From a virus: DNA of 30,442 bases. This document shows positions 26,644 to 30,442 of this stretch, one piece after another. Location: positions 1-30,442 of the IMG/VR virus record IMGVR_UViG_3300030099_006714; one strand, given 5' to 3'. The translations under genes were made by a program, and so were the position numbers. The first letter of the stretch is position 1. The number at the start of each line of letters is the position of its first letter. Under the pieces are notes generated by a model. That model was not told the DNA's origin, did no database searches, and saw only the letters and a program-made list of their open reading frames with translations.

Positions 26644-27492
26644 ATGGCTCAACCATCTAGTAGATCAGAATTAATTAATTATGCCAAGAGACAGTTGGGT
26701 GCTCCTGTCTTGGAAATAAATGTTGCTGATGAGCAAGTAGAAGATATATTAGATGATGCTATTCAATATTTTCATGAAAGACACTTTGATGGAGTTTTAA
26801 GAACATTTTTAAAGTACCAAATAACACAGAATGATATTGATAGAGGAAAGGGGCCTGGAGAAACAGGAGTAGCAGGAATAACAACAACTACTGCCACATC
26901 CACTATTGATGGTGCTACAGTAACTTATAATTGGGAAGAGAATAGTAATTATTTACAAGTTCCTCCTGCTGTCATAGGAGTAGAAAAAATATTTCATTTT
27001 GATGGAAGTAACACTGTTACTAACAATATGTTCAGTGTTAAGTATCAGTTATTCTTGAATGATGTTGCGTTTAACCTTGGATACAATGGTCTATTAAGTT
27101 ATGCCATGACGAGGACTTATTTGGAGGATATTAATTTTCTATTAACGACTCAAAAACAAGTTAGATTTAATCAAAGGATGGATAGATTATATCTTGATAT
27201 TGATTGGTCTAGTCTCACGACAGGAGATTGGATAATCTTGGATTGCTATAGAACTCTTGATCCAAATGATTATACTAGAGTATACAATGATTCTTTCCTT
27301 AAAAGATATTTTACAGCTCTTTTAAAAAGACAATGGGGACAAAATTTAATTAAATTCCAAGGAGTAAAATTACCTGGTGGAATTGAACTTGATGGTAGAG
27401 CGATTTATGAGGACGCTATGAAAGATCTAGAGATTATTAGAGATATGATGTCCAACACTTATGAACTTCCACCTCTTGATATGATAGGATAA
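26644..27492 (+). CDS. 13: gp13-like neck protein
   Basis: The product is 282 residues; T4 gp13 is about 309. gp13 and gp14 form the neck that seals the packaged head and receives the tail. The N-terminus SRSELINYAKRQLGAPVLEI then VADEQVEDILDDAI then YFHERHFDG is the family signature in T4-like phages. FLNDVAFNLGYN and YAMTRTYLEDI lie in the middle. YRTLDPNDYTRVYNDSFLKR then WGQNLIKF lies near 200-240, with an acidic end (PPLDMIG). An insertion near 75-95 is Thr-rich. It overlaps the gp14 start by one base (TAATG at 27490-27494), implying coupled translation. Confidence 0.93.
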   Translation: MAQPSSRSELINYAKRQLGAPVLEINVADEQVEDILDDAIQYFHERHFDGVLRTFLKYQITQNDIDRGKGPGETGVAGITTTTATSTIDGATVTYNWEENSNYLQVPPAVIGVEKIFHFDGSNTVTNNMFSVKYQLFLNDVAFNLGYNGLLSYAMTRTYLEDINFLLTTQKQVRFNQRMDRLYLDIDWSSLTTGDWIILDCYRTLDPNDYTRVYNDSFLKRYFTALLKRQWGQNLIKFQGVKLPGGIELDGRAIYEDAMKDLEIIRDMMSNTYELPPLDMIG

Positions 27493-28886
27493 TGGCATTA
27501 AATCCATATTTTATTCAAGGAACTTCTGGTGAACAGAGTTTAGTTCAAGATCTTATCAACGAACAGTTGAGGATATATGGTGTTGAGTGTTTTTATCTAC
27601 CTCGTCAATATGCAACAACTGATAATGTTATCAAAGAAGTAATACAATCTGATTTTAATTATTCATATCCTATCGAAGCTTACGTAGAAAATTTTGATGG
27701 ATATGGAGATAATAGTGTGATGCTTTCCAAGTTTGGAATTCAAGCAGAAAATGAATTAACAGTGACCATATCAAAGGAAAGATTTGAAAATTATATTAGT
27801 CCATTAATTAAAAATTTACCCAATGTTGAATTATCTACCAGACCTAAAGAGGGAGACTTAATATATTTTCCATTAGGTGATAGGTTATTTGAAATTAAGT
27901 TTGTAGAGCATGAGAAACCATTTTATCAGTTAAGAAAAAATTATGTTTATACATTAACTTGTCAACTATTCAGACCAGAAGACGAGATATTGGATACGGG
28001 CATTGAAGAGATTGATGATACATTTGATACCGACTTTAACCTTAGAACTCTTACAGTGGTGGCTGCTGGAGCCACCGCAACCGCTTCTGCTGGTATTGTA
28101 ACAACAGGTGGTGTTAATCAAATTATCATAACAAATAGGGGTGAAAGATACATATCTGCACCTACTGTGGCAATTTCATCGTCGCCAAGAATAGGTGGAC
28201 AAGCAGTTGGTATCGCTACCCTTCTCTCAGGAATTACTAATTGTGATGGCACAGATATAGGAGAAAAAGTTCAAGGAATCTATATTACAAATCCAGGTAT
28301 TGGATATACTGATAATCCAGGTATTGTTATTTTACCTGTGGATGGTGATGATGGTGTAGGAGCGGCTGCAACAACTAGAATATCTGATAATGTAGTTGGT
28401 GTTGTAACATTAACAAGTGGTGGTTCTGGATATACCACTGCACCTAGTGTAACTATAAGTGGACCTGGCATTGGAACTACTGCTACTGCTGTTGCTGTGG
28501 TAAGCAGTGCGGGATCTATTTCTAATGTTTTCGTTACCTATGCTGGTGCTGGTTACACTGTTGCACCTACAATCACTATTGGATCTCCTTATATGGCAGG
28601 TACAGGAACCTATGAGGATAATGAGACTATCACAGGATCCTCTAGTGGTGTAACTGCCATTGTTAAGACATGGAATGCAGTATCAGGAGAGATAGTAATA
28701 TCTAATTCTACAGGAGACTTTGTAGAGGGTGAGAATATTACAGGTAGTGATAGTGGTGCAGTTTATCAATTAAGAACTGAACAGGATGATAATACTGTTG
28801 ATGAGTATTCTTCTAATTTGCAGATTGAAAATGCAGCTGATGATATTTTAGACTTCACTGAAAAAAATCCATTTGGAACACCCTAA
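27492..28886 (+). CDS. 14: gp14-like neck protein with large beta-module insertion
   Basis: The product is 464 residues, against about 256 in T4. Residues 1-185 match T4 gp14: YGVECFYLPRQY near 30, FDGYGDNSVMLSKFG near 74, RPKEGDLIYFPLGDRLFEI at 117-135 and PFYQL near 143. From about residue 190 to 370 the chain carries at least four GxGY-type units (NRGERYISAPTVAIS, NPGIGYTDNPGIVIL, SGGSGYTTAPSVTIS and AGAGYTVAPTITIG). A GSSSGVTAIVK module follows near 384. The last 30 residues (DEYSSNLQIENAADDILDF then NPFGTP) resemble the T4 C-terminus in character. The insertion therefore separates core from tail. The stop is embedded in the late box before gp15. Confidence 0.92.
   Translation: MALNPYFIQGTSGEQSLVQDLINEQLRIYGVECFYLPRQYATTDNVIKEVIQSDFNYSYPIEAYVENFDGYGDNSVMLSKFGIQAENELTVTISKERFENYISPLIKNLPNVELSTRPKEGDLIYFPLGDRLFEIKFVEHEKPFYQLRKNYVYTLTCQLFRPEDEILDTGIEEIDDTFDTDFNLRTLTVVAAGATATASAGIVTTGGVNQIIITNRGERYISAPTVAISSSPRIGGQAVGIATLLSGITNCDGTDIGEKVQGIYITNPGIGYTDNPGIVILPVDGDDGVGAAATTRISDNVVGVVTLTSGGSGYTTAPSVTISGPGIGTTATAVAVVSSAGSISNVFVTYAGAGYTVAPTITIGSPYMAGTGTYEDNETITGSSSGVTAIVKTWNAVSGEIVISNSTGDFVEGENITGSDSGAVYQLRTEQDDNTVDEYSSNLQIENAADDILDFTEKNPFGTP
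28113..28600 (+). repeat. GxGYxxAPxVxI tandem repeats inside gp14
   Basis: Four units recur every 40-60 residues: a strand, (N/S/A)-x-G-x-x-Y, then (A/N)-P and a strand, linked by GxGxxAxA segments. The repeated core at the last two is SGYTTAPSVTI and AGYTVAPTITI. Copies are diverged at DNA level. Confidence 0.75.
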
Positions 28887-28889
28887 ATA
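28883..28889 (+). promoter_or_regulatory. Putative late promoter box CTAAATA for gene 15
   Basis: CTAAATA at 28883-28889 includes the gp14 stop TAA (28884-28886) and ends 21 nt before the gp15 ATG. This is the same arrangement as before gp13. Confidence 0.6.
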
Positions 28890-28910
28890 TACTGTAACAG
28901 GTCTAAAAAG

Positions 28911-29921
28911 ATGTTTGAGTATTATTATCACGAAATATTAAGACGAACGATTATTTCTTTCGGAACTCTTTTTAATGGAATAGAAATCAAACATGATGAC
29001 TCTGATGGGGATGTCTCAAGTGTTATTAAAGTTCCCCTTGCATATGGCCCCACTCAAAAGTTTTTAGCAAGATTACAACAGTCTCCTGATCTTAATAAAG
29101 CAACTCAGATATCATTACCAAGAATGTCGTTTGAGTTTGTTGGTTTACAGTATGATGGATCAAGGAAGGTAACAACAACTCAGACATTTAAATCAGAAAC
29201 AGTAGGAATTGCAACTGCAATTAGAAAAACCTTCATGCCTGTTCCTTATAATATGTCTTTTGAATTGGCAGTCTTCACTAAATTAAATGATGATATGCTT
29301 CAGATTGTTGAACAGATATTACCTTATTTCCAACCTGCATATAATTTGAGTGTTGATCTTGTAAGCACCATTGGAGAGAAGAGAGATATACCTGTTGTGA
29401 TTGAAAATATTACGATGGAAGATGATTATGAGGGAGATTTTACAACCCGCAGATCATTAATTTATACATTTAGATTTACTGCAAAGACATATCTGTTTGG
29501 CCCTGTGGGATCCAGAGCAGATGGAGACAAAGATCTCATCAGGAAGGCAACTATTGGATATATCGCTGGTGGTACTACCAAGACTCCAAGCAGAAATGTC
29601 ACTTACTCTGTTGTACCTCGTGCAACGAAGGCATATGATAATGATGTGACTACCAACTTAGCTGAAGATATTGCTGCTGATACAACACTTATAGAAGTAA
29701 ATGATTCTTCTGGTATCGCTGAGAATACATTCGTCATAATAAATTCTGAATCGATATATGTTGATAAGAAGACTGGTAATAAACTCTTTGTTAAGAGAGG
29801 TCAAGATCAAACTCTTCCAACCTCTCATGTTGCAGGTGCAGCTGTAAACCTTATTACTGCTACCACTAATTCTCTAATTGAGGTTGGAGATAACTTTGGA
29901 TTTGATGGAAGTCTGACATAA
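28911..29921 (+). CDS. 15: gp15-like tail completion / sheath stabiliser protein
   Basis: The product is 336 residues; T4 gp15 is about 272. gp15 caps the tail tube and sheath and docks to the neck. MFEYYYHEILRRTIISFGTL then FNGIEIK matches T4 MFGYFYNSSFRRYATLMGDL then FSNIQIK. ELAVFTKLNDDMLQIVEQIL then PYFQPAYN matches T4 ELSIFTRYEDDMFQIVEQIL then PYFQPHFN. The T4-like core ends near residue 235. From D257 an added module reads DTTLIEVNDSSGIAENTF then VIINSESIYVDK and FVKRGQDQTLPTSH. That matches the GDEI module of the giant proteins and is not expected in T4. It is followed after 2 nt by gp16. Confidence 0.94.
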   Translation: MFEYYYHEILRRTIISFGTLFNGIEIKHDDSDGDVSSVIKVPLAYGPTQKFLARLQQSPDLNKATQISLPRMSFEFVGLQYDGSRKVTTTQTFKSETVGIATAIRKTFMPVPYNMSFELAVFTKLNDDMLQIVEQILPYFQPAYNLSVDLVSTIGEKRDIPVVIENITMEDDYEGDFTTRRSLIYTFRFTAKTYLFGPVGSRADGDKDLIRKATIGYIAGGTTKTPSRNVTYSVVPRATKAYDNDVTTNLAEDIAADTTLIEVNDSSGIAENTFVIINSESIYVDKKTGNKLFVKRGQDQTLPTSHVAGAAVNLITATTNSLIEVGDNFGFDGSLT

Positions 29922-29923
29922 CC

Positions 29924-30340
29924 ATGAAACAACTAGATAATGCTTTTAATATTACTCCAGAAGTGATGGAACCCGAAAAGGTGGGGATTACACCTGAACA
30001 AAAACCTGATAGAATTACCAAAGACGATATTACTAGAGATTATGAGTATACAAGAGGCAATTTATATTCTATCATTGAAAAAGGACAAGAAGCAATTGAC
30101 GGAATTCTTGAACTTGCTCAAGAGAGCGACATGCCGAGAGCGTATGAGGTAGCAGGACAACTCATTAAAAGTGTCTCTGATGCTACTGATAAGTTGATGG
30201 ATCTTCAGAAAAAACTAAAAGATGTGAATGAGGAACAACAATCAAAAGGCCCAAATACAGTTAATAATGCATTGTTTGTAGGATCTACTGCTGAACTTGC
30301 TAAACTTCTAAAAAATGGAGTAAAAGAAGTAGATAAATAA
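29924..30340 (+). CDS. 16: gp16-like small terminase subunit
   Basis: The product is 138 residues; T4 gp16 is 164. Small terminase forms a ring that recognises DNA and regulates the large terminase. [20 protein letters not shown] near 39-58 matches the T4 helix around [40 protein letters not shown] then [14 protein letters not shown] continues the two-helix coiled core, as in T4 [31 protein letters not shown] near 114-129 matches T4 NATVFMGSPTELMDEI. The start is 2 nt after the gp15 stop. The last codons overlap an ATAAATA box facing gp17. Confidence 0.9.
   Translation: [138 protein letters not shown]
30332..30340 (+). promoter_or_regulatory. Putative late promoter box GATAAATAA before gene 17
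   Basis: GATAAATA at 30332-30339 fits the T4-like late box and overlaps the gp16 stop TAA (30338-30340). It ends 43 nt before the gp17 ATG, farther than the 21-22 nt seen elsewhere. Confidence 0.5.
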
Positions 30341-30382
30341 AAAGAGGGAGAGAAATCCCAAAGTACCTAAGCTACTAATAAC

Positions 30383-30442
30383 ATGTCGGAAGACAATATT
30401 GAAAATTTGCCGTCTATAGAAGACTATAAAGATAATTCGGAA
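30383..30442 (+). CDS. 17: gp17-like large terminase, first 20 codons (cut by window end)
   Basis: An ATG at 30383 opens a frame that runs to the window edge and encodes MSEDNIENLPSIEDYKDNSE. A TAA at 30368-30370 in frame fixes this as the first possible ATG. Identity as the large terminase (packaging ATPase and nuclease) rests mainly on position directly after gp16, since no ATPase motif is in view. The acidic N-terminus fits cyanophage gp17 as I recall. The purine-rich GAGGGAGAG at 30344-30352 is over 30 nt upstream and is too far to be its ribosome binding site. Confidence 0.75.
   Translation, partial: MSEDNIENLPSIEDYKDNSE

Noticed and set aside
26639-26645. TATAAAT next to the gp13 start as a late promoter
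   Set aside because: It overlaps the ATG itself, so transcription would start inside the gene; the CTAAATA box at 26615-26621 is better placed.
30346-30359. GGGA...TCCC hairpin after gp16, considered as a terminator
   Set aside because: The stem has only four pairs and there is no T-run afterwards; the late operon most likely continues into gp17.

Overview
This window is part of the late (virion-assembly) region of a T4-like myovirus, almost certainly a marine one. The best fit is a cyanophage of Prochlorococcus or Synechococcus; a T4-like phage of SAR11 is an alternative I cannot exclude. The basis is a run of recognisable T4 homologues in the cyanophage order (25, 6, a giant protein at the gene 7 position, 8, ..., 13, 14, 15, 16, start of 17), all on the + strand, in DNA that is by eye about two-thirds A+T. 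No host metabolic genes, tRNAs, integrase, IS elements or CRISPR arrays were seen.

Layout. At 1-1265 there are three accessory genes: a short hypothetical protein, a GT-A-type glycosyltransferase-like protein, and a 46-residue very basic protein. A textbook-perfect sigma70-type promoter with an adjoining 14-bp palindrome sits in front of the glycosyltransferase gene. At 1314-18255 is the baseplate-wedge block: gp25, gp6 (with a Gly-rich tail), a 4256-residue protein carrying split gp7 signatures, and gp8. At 18262-25755 is a second giant gene, a DUF4815-type structural protein of 2497 residues. It lies where T4 keeps genes 9-12 and wac, followed by a small coiled-coil protein (25757-25978) and an overlapping beta-sandwich protein (25971-26618). 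At 26644-29921 are the neck and tail-completion proteins gp13, gp14 and gp15. At 29924-30442 are the small terminase gp16 and the first 20 codons of large terminase gp17. Genes are packed tightly: no gap exceeds about 50 bases, and neighbours are often joined by TAATG or short overlaps.

How the genes work together. gp25, gp6, gp7 and gp8 form the baseplate wedge. The DUF4815 protein and the two small proteins behind it probably form peripheral baseplate, fibre or whisker parts. gp13, gp14 and gp15 close the neck and tail end, and gp16/gp17 package DNA. Late transcription is probably driven from T4-late-type boxes (CTAAATA or ATAAATA). Three of these lie 21-22 nt upstream of gp25, gp13 and gp15, and several overlap the preceding stop codon.

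The most striking feature is modular inflation. Recognisable T4 cores (gp7, gp8, gp14, gp15, and the 215-aa protein) are interrupted or extended by a small set of recurring beta-rich, Gly/Thr/Ser-rich modules. The extreme case is the gp7-position protein, where two motifs that I recall as close together in T4 gp7 are about 2250 residues apart and enclose a YHYH-like domain.
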